Source: Alloprevotella sp. (GTDB lineage: Bacteria; Bacteroidota; Bacteroidia; Bacteroidales; Muribaculaceae). Taken from it: DNA of 64,000 bases. Position 1 is the stretch's first letter. Each line of letters opens with the position of its first letter. Position numbers and translations under genes: made by a program. Below the pieces are notes generated by a model. The model did no database searches, was not told the origin of the DNA, and saw only the letters and a program-made list of their open reading frames with translations. Location: positions 62,001-126,000 of the forward strand of contig JAMPIE010000003.1 of assembly GCA_023663135.1 (NCBI GenBank). Reading direction: 5' to 3'. Below are positions 36,894 through 44,379 of this stretch, piece by piece.

Positions 36894-37865
36894 TCAGAAG
36901 GTCATTCCGGCATCGCTTACCAGGATGCGATCAGCCTCAACGGTTGACCCCACGGTGGTGAGCATATCGCCCATAATAGCGCCGTTTATGCCTGCGCGAA
37001 TGGCCCTTAGCTGCCCCTCGCGCGAGAGGGAGGCACGACCGCCGGCAAAGCGAAGCGTGGCCTTAGGGTGGATGAGTCTGAAGATGGCCACGGCGGTGAT
37101 AATCTCATCTTCCGTAAGAGGATCCATGTGCTGGAGCGGGGTGCCGGGGATGGGGCATAGGATGTTGATGGGGATAGATACAGGCTTGATGTTGCGGAGG
37201 GCCAGGGCGAGCTCCACGCGCTGACGAGGAGTCTCTCCCATGCCTATTATGCCACCCGAGCATATCTCCAGGCCGGCTTCGCGAGCCTTGGCGATGGTGA
37301 CGAGCTTCTGATCCTGTGTGTGGGTGGAGCAGAGGGTTGAGAAGTGGGATGGGGAAGTCTCAAGATTGCAGTGATAGCGCGTTATGCCGGCTTGTTTGAG
37401 CATCTTGAGTTCGTCGAGGCTCAGCAAGCCCATTGAGGCGCATAGCTTGAGACTCCCTTGTGCGGCAATGTGGCTGATATGGGAGCAGGCCTTCTGGAAC
37501 TCTTTGCCGCGGAGTGCTCGTCCAGAGGTGACAAGCGAGAAACGAGTGATCCCCTCTCGGCGTGATATTGAAGCCGCCTCGGCACACTTGTCGAGGGGAA
37601 TAAGCGGATAGATCTCAGCTCCGGTGGTATAGTGAGCCGACTGTGCACACCACTTGCAGTCTTCGGGGCAGCGACCGGAGCGGGCGTTGACAATGGAGCA
37701 AGTGTCAAACTGTCGCGGCATGAAAGCCTTTGTGATTTCAGCGGCAGCCTTCCATAGGGCCGGGAGTTTGCTCTCGGGAAGCTCGGCTAAAGCATAAGCC
37801 TCCTCGGCCGTGATGTCGTGGCCAAGGAGGATTTTCTCTTTAATGCTATTTATGTCGATTTCCAT
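36894..37865 (-). CDS. bioB: Biotin synthase
   Basis: Radical SAM enzyme that inserts sulfur into dethiobiotin. The 323-residue protein carries the radical SAM CxxxCxxC as RCPEDCKWC (Cys66, Cys70, Cys73), followed by AQSAHY, ETSPSHFSTLCSTH, ICSGGIIGMGETPRQRVEL and RFAGGRASL, all family features. It begins at ATG 37865 with MEIDINSIKEK. A 19-base tandem duplication covers the start codon, and the extra copy places an out-of-frame ATG 19 bases upstream. The E1-like gene follows. BirA is at 769-1530; no other bio genes are in the window. Confidence 0.97.
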   Translation of the reverse strand: MEIDINSIKEKILLGHDITAEEAYALAELPESKLPALWKAAAEITKAFMPRQFDTCSIVNARSGRCPEDCKWCAQSAHYTTGAEIYPLIPLDKCAEAASISRREGITRFSLVTSGRALRGKEFQKACSHISHIAAQGSLKLCASMGLLSLDELKMLKQAGITRYHCNLETSPSHFSTLCSTHTQDQKLVTIAKAREAGLEICSGGIIGMGETPRQRVELALALRNIKPVSIPINILCPIPGTPLQHMDPLTEDEIITAVAIFRLIHPKATLRFAGGRASLSREGQLRAIRAGINGAIMGDMLTTVGSTVEADRILVSDAGMTF

Positions 37866-37886
37866 AATTTATGTCGATTCCCATAA
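37849..37886. repeat. 19-bp tandem repeat across the bioB start
   Basis: TTTATGTCGATTTCCATAA (37849-37867) is followed directly by TTTATGTCGATTCCCATAA (37868-37886), one mismatch. On the minus strand each copy contains an ATG: the bioB start (37865) and an upstream ATG (37884). The upstream ATG opens a 12-codon frame (MGIDINYGNRHK) ending in TAG inside bioB. Confidence 0.9.
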
Positions 37887-37896
37887 TTGTCGGTAA

Positions 37897-38925
37897 TCAG
37901 AAGCGGAGCACCATCTCTAAGAGGATTCTCGAGGCTTCTGCCTGGGTAGGCGTGTGGGAGTGATGGAAGAAGGCATGCTCCCAGTTGGCTCTGACGTCGC
38001 AGAAGAGCCCTTTTGATACCTGCGAGGTCATCGTGGCGCCAAGTGTGATTCGATTGCGAGTCGGATTGTCGGTTGAGATGATGCGCTGCGAGCCGGTAGG
38101 CGTGATACGCGGGGCAGTTAACGAGGCATGGTCGTAAAGTCCGTCATAACGAGCCTGGACCGACATCTTGTTGAACACGCCGGCGTGGATGGGGAAGCCA
38201 TAGTTGACCCATGTCACCCATGAGTGGGAGTCGGAGTGTGCTCCGCCGGTGTAATGTTCATACATATATTCGGCCTGAGCCTCCCAGCGACCTTTGCGGA
38301 AGACGATGGCACCGTCGAGGAGGTTGGCTCTGACGCTATCGGGAACGAGCGAGGCCAAGCCGGCTTCAAAAGTCCATGAGCCGAGGGCGAGGGTAGCCTT
38401 ACCGGCGGCTGCCACACGGTCTTGCCATACGTTGTGGTCGCCTATGGCGCGAGGATTGAAGGCGCCGGCCTCGATGGTGAGGGGAGCGGAGGGGAGGGCA
38501 TAGATGAACTTTGCGCCGACGGCACGATAGTTGCACATCTGTTTGCCCATATATGTTCGATTGGCAAAGATATAGTTGGCCGGAGCGCGGAAGGTCTCGA
38601 TGCCAAAGGGCATACGGAACTGACCGGCCTGGATAGCCAGGCCCTTGGTGATGGTGATTTTTCCCCAAGCATCGAGGATTTTCATCTTGCCTTGGTCGCA
38701 GAGGTCGGTTTGCACAAAGTAGTTGATGGAGCTGTTGATATTGCCGGCCATGGTGAGGCGGGCGTTGCGCACCTGGAAGCGATATCTGACAGGATCCTGG
38801 GTGGTCATCTCAAAGCGAGTGCGTATGGCGCCATGAAACTCCGGGGCATGGATGGTGCCGTCGGCATATGCTGTGAGGGCAGCAAAGAGAGAAAGAAGAG
38901 AGACTATGTACCTATTGATAGACAT
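37897..38925 (-). CDS. Outer-membrane porin, phosphate-selective porin O/P-like
   Basis: A 342-residue beta-barrel protein with a signal peptide (about 1-21, IVSLLSLFAALTAYA). Alternating hydrophobic strands run throughout (INYFVQTDLCDQGKMKILDA, LAIQAGQFRMPFGIETFRAP, HSWVTWVNYGFPIHA), and it ends in Phe (ILLEMVLRF), the usual last residue of porins. IQAGQFRMPFG is characteristic of the OprO/OprP-like family in Bacteroidetes. The substrate cannot be told. It starts at ATG 38925, with a -7 box and a dyad just upstream. Confidence 0.8.
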   Translation of the reverse strand: MSINRYIVSLLSLFAALTAYADGTIHAPEFHGAIRTRFEMTTQDPVRYRFQVRNARLTMAGNINSSINYFVQTDLCDQGKMKILDAWGKITITKGLAIQAGQFRMPFGIETFRAPANYIFANRTYMGKQMCNYRAVGAKFIYALPSAPLTIEAGAFNPRAIGDHNVWQDRVAAAGKATLALGSWTFEAGLASLVPDSVRANLLDGAIVFRKGRWEAQAEYMYEHYTGGAHSDSHSWVTWVNYGFPIHAGVFNKMSVQARYDGLYDHASLTAPRITPTGSQRIISTDNPTRNRITLGATMTSQVSKGLFCDVRANWEHAFFHHSHTPTQAEASRILLEMVLRF

Positions 38926-38959
38926 TGATAATAACGGATGAATGATTGGTTAGGAGCTG

Positions 38960-38967
38960 CAAAATTA
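38960..38967 (-). promoter_or_regulatory. -7 box of the porin gene
   Basis: TAATTTTG on the minus strand (38967 to 38960) matches TAnnTTTG, 35 bases before the porin ATG. No TTTG at the -33 position was seen, which may mean dependence on an activator. Confidence 0.55.
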
Positions 38968-38968
38968 C

Positions 38969-38983
38969 TTAGAGCCGCTCTAA
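38969..38983. promoter_or_regulatory. 15-bp dyad next to the porin -7 box
   Basis: TTAGAGCCGCTCTAA is a perfect inverted repeat (TTAGAG / CTCTAA around CCG). It starts two bases upstream of the -7 box, where a repressor or activator would contact the promoter. Confidence 0.45.
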
Positions 38984-39015
38984 TACGCTTTTCTTTTAAT
39001 TAATTTTTGCACATA

Positions 39016-39057
39016 TGGGCGTCCATGTCGCCCAACATCGTTTTTCATATATATGAA
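39016..39057. promoter_or_regulatory. Two palindromes upstream of the porin gene
   Basis: TGGGCGTCCATGTCGCCCA (39016-39034) has the same TGGGC-N9-GCCCA layout as the palindrome at 18801-18819 and is identical to it at 14 of 19 positions. TTCATATATATGAA (39044-39057) is a perfect 14-bp palindrome 9 bases further on. Both lie in the gap between the porin gene and the transposase remnant. Confidence 0.45.
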
Positions 39058-39129
39058 CGCGAGCTCGGGATATGGAACATAGTCAACATACTATAGAGAT
39101 TAAATAACCGAGTCAACTTCAGCCAGGAA

Positions 39130-39312
39130 TTAGACATAAGAATAGTCAACCTGTTTCAGGAAACTACAAATGCTTTTCAATCCAACCCATTTGTCCCGAT
39201 CAAGAATATTTTCAAGATTGGTGATGACAGAACATACGCGCCGTTCCTCCCGACCATGTGCATTTCCTTCCATGACGCGCTCGGTAACTACTCGGCAAGA
39301 CTGGGGCAGAAG
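39130..39312 (-). pseudogene. ISAs1-family transposase remnant
   Basis: The minus-strand frame from 39312 to a TAA at 39132-39130 encodes 60 residues without a start at its head. TERVMEGNAHGREERRV followed by KWVGLKSI strongly recalls the conserved E-x-x-HGR-x-E-x-R and WPGLKSI block of ISAs1-family DDE transposases. Everything before and after that block is missing, no terminal inverted repeats were found, and the head of the frame abuts the hairpin at 39316-39356. It is a dead fragment of an insertion sequence. The identification is from motif memory. Confidence 0.65.
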
Positions 39313-39315
39313 AGA

Positions 39316-39356
39316 GCGAGGCGGCCAGCCCCTACGTAGGGGATTGGCTGCCTCGC
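39316..39356 (-). terminator. Long hairpin after the MFS gene
   Basis: GCGAGGCGGCCAGCCCCTAC (39316-39335) pairs with the following 21 bases (39336-39356), with a one-base bulge and one mismatch; the centre CCCCTACGTAGGGG is a perfect palindrome. It lies 42 bases after the transporter stop on the minus strand and has no clear U-tract. Confidence 0.65.
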
Positions 39357-39398
39357 CTGAAATCTGTTTCGCTGTTTATAGCGACATAAGAGGACTGA

Positions 39399-40709
39399 TT
39401 AGATGGCGTCGAGCACCTGAGTGGCTTCCTCTTCCTCGGTGAGGGATGGCTTGTGGCTCACGCGGCTGCCGATGAGGGCATAGAAGAGGAGGTAGGCGGC
39501 GCAGCCAACTACTACCCAGAAGGAGTTGTAGTAGCCAACTGCGTCGGCAACAGCGCCCTGAATGGCGAGCATCACGGCGCAGCCAAATACCATGGTCATG
39601 AAGATACCGGAGGCTATGGCGGTATACTTGCCAAGACCCTCAACGGCCATGTTGAAGATGGCACCCCACATTACGGAAGTGCAGAGGCCCACGAGGAGGA
39701 ATGCGAATATACCTAAGGGTATGGGGGTCATCACCACTTCAAGTTTTCCCCAGTCGATGCCGGGAAATGAAACCTTGATGGCCTCGGGAGCATACATGCC
39801 GAAGAGGACGAGGATGATGGTGGCGGTGGCCACGGTGGTGACCATGGCGCGGGCAGATACTTTGGAGCCGATAGAGGCACCGACAAAGCGACCAATAAGC
39901 ATCATAAACCAGTAGACGGCGATGATAAGACCCACAGTGGACGGCTCAATGCCTTCGCCGATGAGAAGCTGTTGGGAGTAGTTGGGGACACCTACTTCGA
40001 TGCCCATGTAGAGGAAGATTGCGAGGGCGCCGAGGGCAAAATGGCGGTGGCTCATTGCGCCCTTAATGAGGCTTAGCTGGACAGGAGCTTGAGCGGGCTC
40101 CTGTATCTTGGTGAAGCAGATGACGATAAAGGCCACTACGAAGATGGCCAAAGCGATCATCAAGGCGGGGGTGGCATCGGCGATTTTCGCTTTAGACATA
40201 TCAGCGATGAGGGCACCCATAAGGATGTAGCAGGCTACGGCCATTGTGGAGTTGAACACTCCGCCGAGTTGGATTAGCTTGTTTCCCTCGTTGCCGCCAC
40301 CGCCAAGAATGTTGAGCATGGGGTTGACAACGCAGTTGAGGATACACATACAGAGACCTGAGATGAAGGCGCCAATGAGGTAGACGGTAAACACGGCACC
40401 GAGGTTGGCCTGGGCATCCATGAGACCTGACACCCATTGGATGAGGATGCCTGCGGCACCGATGGCGAGGCCGATGAGGGCTGTCTTCTTGTAGCCGAAT
40501 TTAGAGATAAGCATACCGGCGGGGATGCCCATGATGAGGTAGGCAACGAAGTTGCCGTAGTTGCCGATCTGCGCAAGGACATTTGAGATGTCGCCTTGTG
40601 CCTTGATGATGGTAGCCATTGGCGTACACAGGTTTGTGACGAAGGCTATCATGCCAAAGAGGGCGATCATGACTATGATGGCGCCCCATTGTTTGGCTTG
40701 GTTGCTCAT
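39399..40709 (-). CDS. MFS sugar transporter, FucP/GlcP-like
   Basis: A 436-residue major facilitator with about 12 membrane helices. The opening GAIIVMIALFGMIAFVTNLC, GNFVAYLIMGIPAGMLISKF followed by GYKKTALIGL, and NPMLNILGGGGNEGNKLIQL resemble the FucP/glucose-galactose symporter branch (FHS family). The sugar is not deducible. The C-terminus ends in an acidic stretch (TEEEEATQ). It starts at ATG 40709, 49 bases after yggS, and ends in a hairpin. In Bacteroidetes such transporters carry fucose, glucose, galactose or similar sugars. Confidence 0.85.
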   Translation of the reverse strand: MSNQAKQWGAIIVMIALFGMIAFVTNLCTPMATIIKAQGDISNVLAQIGNYGNFVAYLIMGIPAGMLISKFGYKKTALIGLAIGAAGILIQWVSGLMDAQANLGAVFTVYLIGAFISGLCMCILNCVVNPMLNILGGGGNEGNKLIQLGGVFNSTMAVACYILMGALIADMSKAKIADATPALMIALAIFVVAFIVICFTKIQEPAQAPVQLSLIKGAMSHRHFALGALAIFLYMGIEVGVPNYSQQLLIGEGIEPSTVGLIIAVYWFMMLIGRFVGASIGSKVSARAMVTTVATATIILVLFGMYAPEAIKVSFPGIDWGKLEVVMTPIPLGIFAFLLVGLCTSVMWGAIFNMAVEGLGKYTAIASGIFMTMVFGCAVMLAIQGAVADAVGYYNSFWVVVGCAAYLLFYALIGSRVSHKPSLTEEEEATQVLDAI

Positions 40710-40758
40710 GATAATAGGTTTAGGGGGTTATTTGTGATGAATTTATTGTTTATGCGGG

Positions 40759-41424
40759 TCAATATTCGCGGGGGCCGAAGATGGCTGTCCCCACTCTCAC
40801 CATGGTGGAGCCTTGGCGTATGGCTTCGTCGCGGTCGTCGCTCATGCCCATTGAGATGATGGTGAAGGTGGGGTCAGAGGCCATAGGGCCGGCTTTGAGG
40901 CGGCTGAAGGTCTCGGCGATGAGATGGAAGTCGGCGCTTATGCGTTCCGGGTCGTCGGGGGTGTTGGATGCCATGCCCATCACGCCGCGGAGCTTAGTGG
41001 CCTTGAGTGTGGGGATCACCCGGGCGGCAATCTCCATTGCCTCATCGGGGGTGAAGCCGCTTTTGGTGGCTTCAGCGGCCACATGAAGTTCAAGGAGGAT
41101 GTCTATTTTGCGACCTTGGCGAGCAGCCTCGGCATCAACGGCGAGGAGGAGGCGCTCTGAGTCGATGCTCTCAATCATGGAGGCTGTGGCCACCACTGGA
41201 CGCACCTTGTTGGTTTGCAGGTGGCCGATGAAGTGCCAGATGATGTCGGGTGGGAGGATGGCGGCTTTTTGCGTGAGCTCGGCGGCGCGGCTCTCTCCAA
41301 AGAGGCGCTGCCCGGCGTCGTATGCCTCGCGTATAGCCTCGGCGGGATGGAATTTAGAGACCGCCACGAGCTCCACCCCCCGGGGGATGGTGGCGCGCAC
41401 TGCCTCAAGTCTCCGTGCTGTCAT
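40759..41424 (-). CDS. yggS: YggS-family PLP-binding protein
   Basis: A 221-residue PLP homeostasis protein (PLPBP/ProY family). LVAVSKFHPAEAIREAYDAG (about 19-38) carries the PLP lysine in VSK, then RLFGESRAAEL, IIWHFIGHLQTNK, LRGVMGMAS and FTIISMGMSDD with VRVGTAIFGPREY close the family pattern. The protein is a single TIM-barrel-like domain that controls free PLP levels. It lies 9 bases after the DUF4494 gene, an arrangement I recall as frequent in Bacteroidetes. Confidence 0.95.
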   Translation of the reverse strand: MTARRLEAVRATIPRGVELVAVSKFHPAEAIREAYDAGQRLFGESRAAELTQKAAILPPDIIWHFIGHLQTNKVRPVVATASMIESIDSERLLLAVDAEAARQGRKIDILLELHVAAEATKSGFTPDEAMEIAARVIPTLKATKLRGVMGMASNTPDDPERISADFHLIAETFSRLKAGPMASDPTFTIISMGMSDDRDEAIRQGSTMVRVGTAIFGPREY

Positions 41425-41433
41425 GTGGCTGTT

Positions 41434-41889
41434 TTATTGTTGGTTGGCCTTGTCTTGGGCACTTTTCCACTCGTGGCAATAGACGTCGAGGAGAGGTGTC
41501 TCGGTGAGCGACACGAGGTCAAAGTCGCCCATGGTGCCTTTCATCCCATCCTTGAAGTTGCTGTAAGCGCCATCAAATGAGCTGCCGGCTACGAGAATCT
41601 GTGAGATGGCTTTTTTCTCGGCGGCGGTTTTCTCGTCGATGGTGATGAAGGCTACCTTGGCCAGGTACCATTTGTCGGCGGTGTCGTCGCGGAAGATGTC
41701 GGAGATCTTGGTGCGCTTCACGGCACTCACAGAAAATTCGCCTGAGATGAAGGGGGTCTGTTCCTCAATGATACGTGCTTCGGCCTCAGTGAAGGTGAGT
41801 GCATCAACGAGAAAGGCCTCGGTAACTTTTTTCACAATGCCGTTTTCCATCATCTTATCGTAGCGCACTTTGCATTCAAACCAGTTCAT
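41434..41889 (-). CDS. DUF4494 domain protein
   Basis: A 151-residue protein starting MNWFECKVRYDKMMENG, with VTEAFLVDALTFTEAEARI and KWYLAKVAFITIDEKTAAEKK, matching Bacteroidetes DUF4494. No signal peptide or membrane helix, so it is cytosolic. Its function is not known. It is 9 bases from yggS, so the two may act together in B6-related metabolism; that is an inference from position only. Confidence 0.85.
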   Translation of the reverse strand: MNWFECKVRYDKMMENGIVKKVTEAFLVDALTFTEAEARIIEEQTPFISGEFSVSAVKRTKISDIFRDDTADKWYLAKVAFITIDEKTAAEKKAISQILVAGSSFDGAYSNFKDGMKGTMGDFDLVSLTETPLLDVYCHEWKSAQDKANQQ

Positions 41890-41939
41890 TGTCGTAGGTA
41901 ATTAGTGTGATATATGGGCTAAAAAAATATGTTTGGGTG

Positions 41940-44192
41940 TCAGTTTATGGCCACTTTCTTAGTCAAAGGGTTGCTCAGACCGGGGGCAGATGCCTTAATG
42001 ATATATATGCCCGGGGTGAGGTGGGAGAGGTCAAGGATGGCCTCCTGTCCGGGGACGGTGGCTGTTGCAGCCAATGAGCCTGAGGTGGTAAAGATGCTGA
42101 TTGTCACCTCCTTTGCGCCGGGGATGATTGCCGAGGCGGAGGAGGAGTCAAAGGAGATGAGGCCGTCGGGGGCTGAGAGGCTCACGTCGGCTATGCCATT
42201 CTTTCCGCCGAGGGCGAGGGCTTTCTTTATTCCGGCGAGGGCGTCGACGCGTCCGGCTCCGAGGCGAATGGCGTTAACACCACCCTTGTCGTAGGTTTCA
42301 TCTTTGATGGATGTCTCGGCCACTATGTCGAGTATGTCGTCGATGGTGAGGTCGGGATTGGCTTCAAGCCAGAGGGCAATCACGCCGGTCATGAAGGGGG
42401 TGGCCATTGATGTGCCGAGCATATGGCCATAGTATGCATCCATTCCAAGGAGGTTGGATGCTTTTACGCGAGCCGAATACTTGTCGGTCTTTTCCCCCTT
42501 GGTGTAATAGCGGTTGAGGGCAGAGACGAGCACTGTGCCCGGAGCTGAGACGTGGGGAAGAGTGCGACCGTCGAGGAGAGTACCGTAAGAGGAGTAGCCG
42601 CTGGGCTGGAGGTAGGGGAAGCTGGTGTTTTTGTAGCCATAGAAGCCCTTGTCGAGGGCCGGCCATGAATCGCGGGTGTTGAAGGCGCCTACGGAGATGA
42701 TGTTTTGACCTGTGGCGAGGTCGGAGATCGACATATCGGGTGATCCACCCTCAAAGCTCTTTATGCCGGCGGTGAAGAAGGGGTTGTCGCCGTTGTTGGC
42801 AAAGGCGAGAATGCGAGTGCCCTCCGGAGCCAATGCCTCGATGGCCAGGACGACGCCGGTGTTGCTCGTCATGGGATAGACGCCGTCAAGGCTGATGTAT
42901 GTGTAGGTGTTCTCAGGGTCGCCCTCTGCGTTTTCGCCAATGCCCATCTCAGGTTTACCGCCAAAATATTGGGCATACTTGCCAAGCATGGCGAGACTCA
43001 TAGACACGCATTCGCCACTCGAGGTGAAGGGCTGGGCCTTGACCTTAAACACTCTCTCGCCTGTCGTCTTGTCGTAGCCGGAGAGATAGACGGTCATTGG
43101 TTCGGTGGAGTAAAGCTCGATGGCCTGCTCGGAGGGATCCGATGCTTTAGCGTCGGAGAGGTCTACTCCGGTGGTCATCTGCCCGGAAGAACCGATGACG
43201 TGGTTGATGGAGATATTGCGGTCGCCCTCATTTCCGGCGGCCACGGCGATGATGGCATCCTTGCCGAGCTCGGCTATGGCTCGCGAGAAGAGACCCTCAC
43301 CGTTGTGGGGGCCGAGGCCCATGCCAAGACTCATATTCACCACAGCGGGCTTACCCACTGAGGCGGCATAATCTATGATGGTGTTTACGCCAAGGAGGAT
43401 GGAGGATAGGTCGAGGCTACCACCGGCCATTACTATATCGGCATCTGGGGCCACGCCATAGTAGGGAAGAGGGCGCTCGGATATCGATGTGATGGTCACT
43501 TTGCCTTGGGCGTTGGGCTCGCTGAGAATGGGCACCATTGCTTTGTCGACATGTCCGCCGGCAGCGATGCCGCTCACGTGGGTGGCGTGTGTCTCGCTCT
43601 TGGAGTCGGTCATGGCCCGGCGCATCTCCTCGACGGTGGTGTAGGTCTTGATCTTACCTCCCTTGGAGATGGAGGCAAAGAGCTTGACACGGGTGACAGT
43701 GTCGCCTTGGGTAAAGGCGGGGTGGAGCGGGTCAAAGCCCACGTCGACAATGCCTACCACCACATCCTTGCCGGTAAAGGCTTGGGGGAGTGCGAGGCCG
43801 GCATGGACGTCGTTTACGCCGGTGGGCTTGCGAGCCTCGTCGAGCAGCGGGCGGGCTTCGGAGCCGAAGTCGATGGCGCGGATGCCACCGAGGCGGGCGG
43901 CTCGTCGAGCCTGCGAGTAGGGAAGGGTCACGATGGCGAAGGTGCCAAAGGTGGCTTTCACCTCAGCACCTATGGCGATGAGGGAATCGAGGGCTGAGGG
44001 TGAGCTGAGCTCGATGGTGGCGAGGGTATGGCTGTCCTCGTCATTATCCTCAGCAGATCGACTGGCGGTGGCTGCCTCATGACGAGCCAAGGCACGGCAT
44101 GCGGCCGGGCTGAGTGTGGTTTGTGCCACAGACCCCATGGCGGTGATAACTATGGCTGCGGCGGTAAGTATCAGTCTATTACGGATGTTCAT
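41940..44192 (-). CDS. Secreted S8 (subtilisin-like) serine peptidase with type IX tail
   Basis: A 750-residue extracellular protease starting at ATG 44192. It has a signal peptide (about 1-24), a prodomain-like segment and the S8 triad: Asp150 in VVGIVDVGFD, His202 in THATHVSGIA and Ser595 in GTSMATPFM. IIAVAAGNEGD gives the oxyanion Asn. The tail (about 690-750) has VTISIFTTSGSL...LTPGIYIIKAS...KKVAIN, the pattern of a type IX secretion C-terminal sorting domain. The long insert between His and Ser is an inserted beta domain. A -7 box lies 73 bases upstream. Confidence 0.92.
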   Translation of the reverse strand: MNIRNRLILTAAAIVITAMGSVAQTTLSPAACRALARHEAATASRSAEDNDEDSHTLATIELSSPSALDSLIAIGAEVKATFGTFAIVTLPYSQARRAARLGGIRAIDFGSEARPLLDEARKPTGVNDVHAGLALPQAFTGKDVVVGIVDVGFDPLHPAFTQGDTVTRVKLFASISKGGKIKTYTTVEEMRRAMTDSKSETHATHVSGIAAGGHVDKAMVPILSEPNAQGKVTITSISERPLPYYGVAPDADIVMAGGSLDLSSILLGVNTIIDYAASVGKPAVVNMSLGMGLGPHNGEGLFSRAIAELGKDAIIAVAAGNEGDRNISINHVIGSSGQMTTGVDLSDAKASDPSEQAIELYSTEPMTVYLSGYDKTTGERVFKVKAQPFTSSGECVSMSLAMLGKYAQYFGGKPEMGIGENAEGDPENTYTYISLDGVYPMTSNTGVVLAIEALAPEGTRILAFANNGDNPFFTAGIKSFEGGSPDMSISDLATGQNIISVGAFNTRDSWPALDKGFYGYKNTSFPYLQPSGYSSYGTLLDGRTLPHVSAPGTVLVSALNRYYTKGEKTDKYSARVKASNLLGMDAYYGHMLGTSMATPFMTGVIALWLEANPDLTIDDILDIVAETSIKDETYDKGGVNAIRLGAGRVDALAGIKKALALGGKNGIADVSLSAPDGLISFDSSSASAIIPGAKEVTISIFTTSGSLAATATVPGQEAILDLSHLTPGIYIIKASAPGLSNPLTKKVAIN

Positions 44193-44264
44193 TGGCAAGA
44201 TGAAAGTGATAGGTGAAGGATGGGGAGAGAGGCAAGCCGCTTCCGGCTATGGCCTATCAATCTG

Positions 44265-44272
44265 CAAAGATA
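44265..44272 (-). promoter_or_regulatory. -7 box upstream of the S8 peptidase gene
   Basis: TATCTTTG on the minus strand (44272 to 44265) matches TAnnTTTG, 73 bases before the ATG. No -33 box at standard spacing. Confidence 0.45.
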
Positions 44273-44305
44273 ACAAAAATCCATGTCTTTGCGGCCTGTG
44301 GGGCG

Positions 44306-44351
44306 AAAAAAAGCGAGGCGGCCCCGGTGGAACTCTGTCCGACGGGGCCGC
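44306..44351 (-). terminator. Terminator after the 1191-residue protein gene
   Basis: GCGGCCCCG (44318-44326) pairs exactly with CGGGGCCGC (44343-44351) around a 16-base loop. On the minus strand the stem is followed by CTCGC and seven T residues (44312 to 44306), a strong intrinsic terminator 28 bases past the stop. Confidence 0.85.
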
Positions 44352-44379
44352 TTAGGCTATTGTTGGCTTTTGCCAATGA

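Noticed and set aside
39170..39442. 90-residue plus-strand frame in the gap before the MFS gene
   Set aside because: Arg/Ser-rich with no motif, runs through the terminator hairpin and into the transporter gene. The opposite strand explains the region as a transposase remnant.
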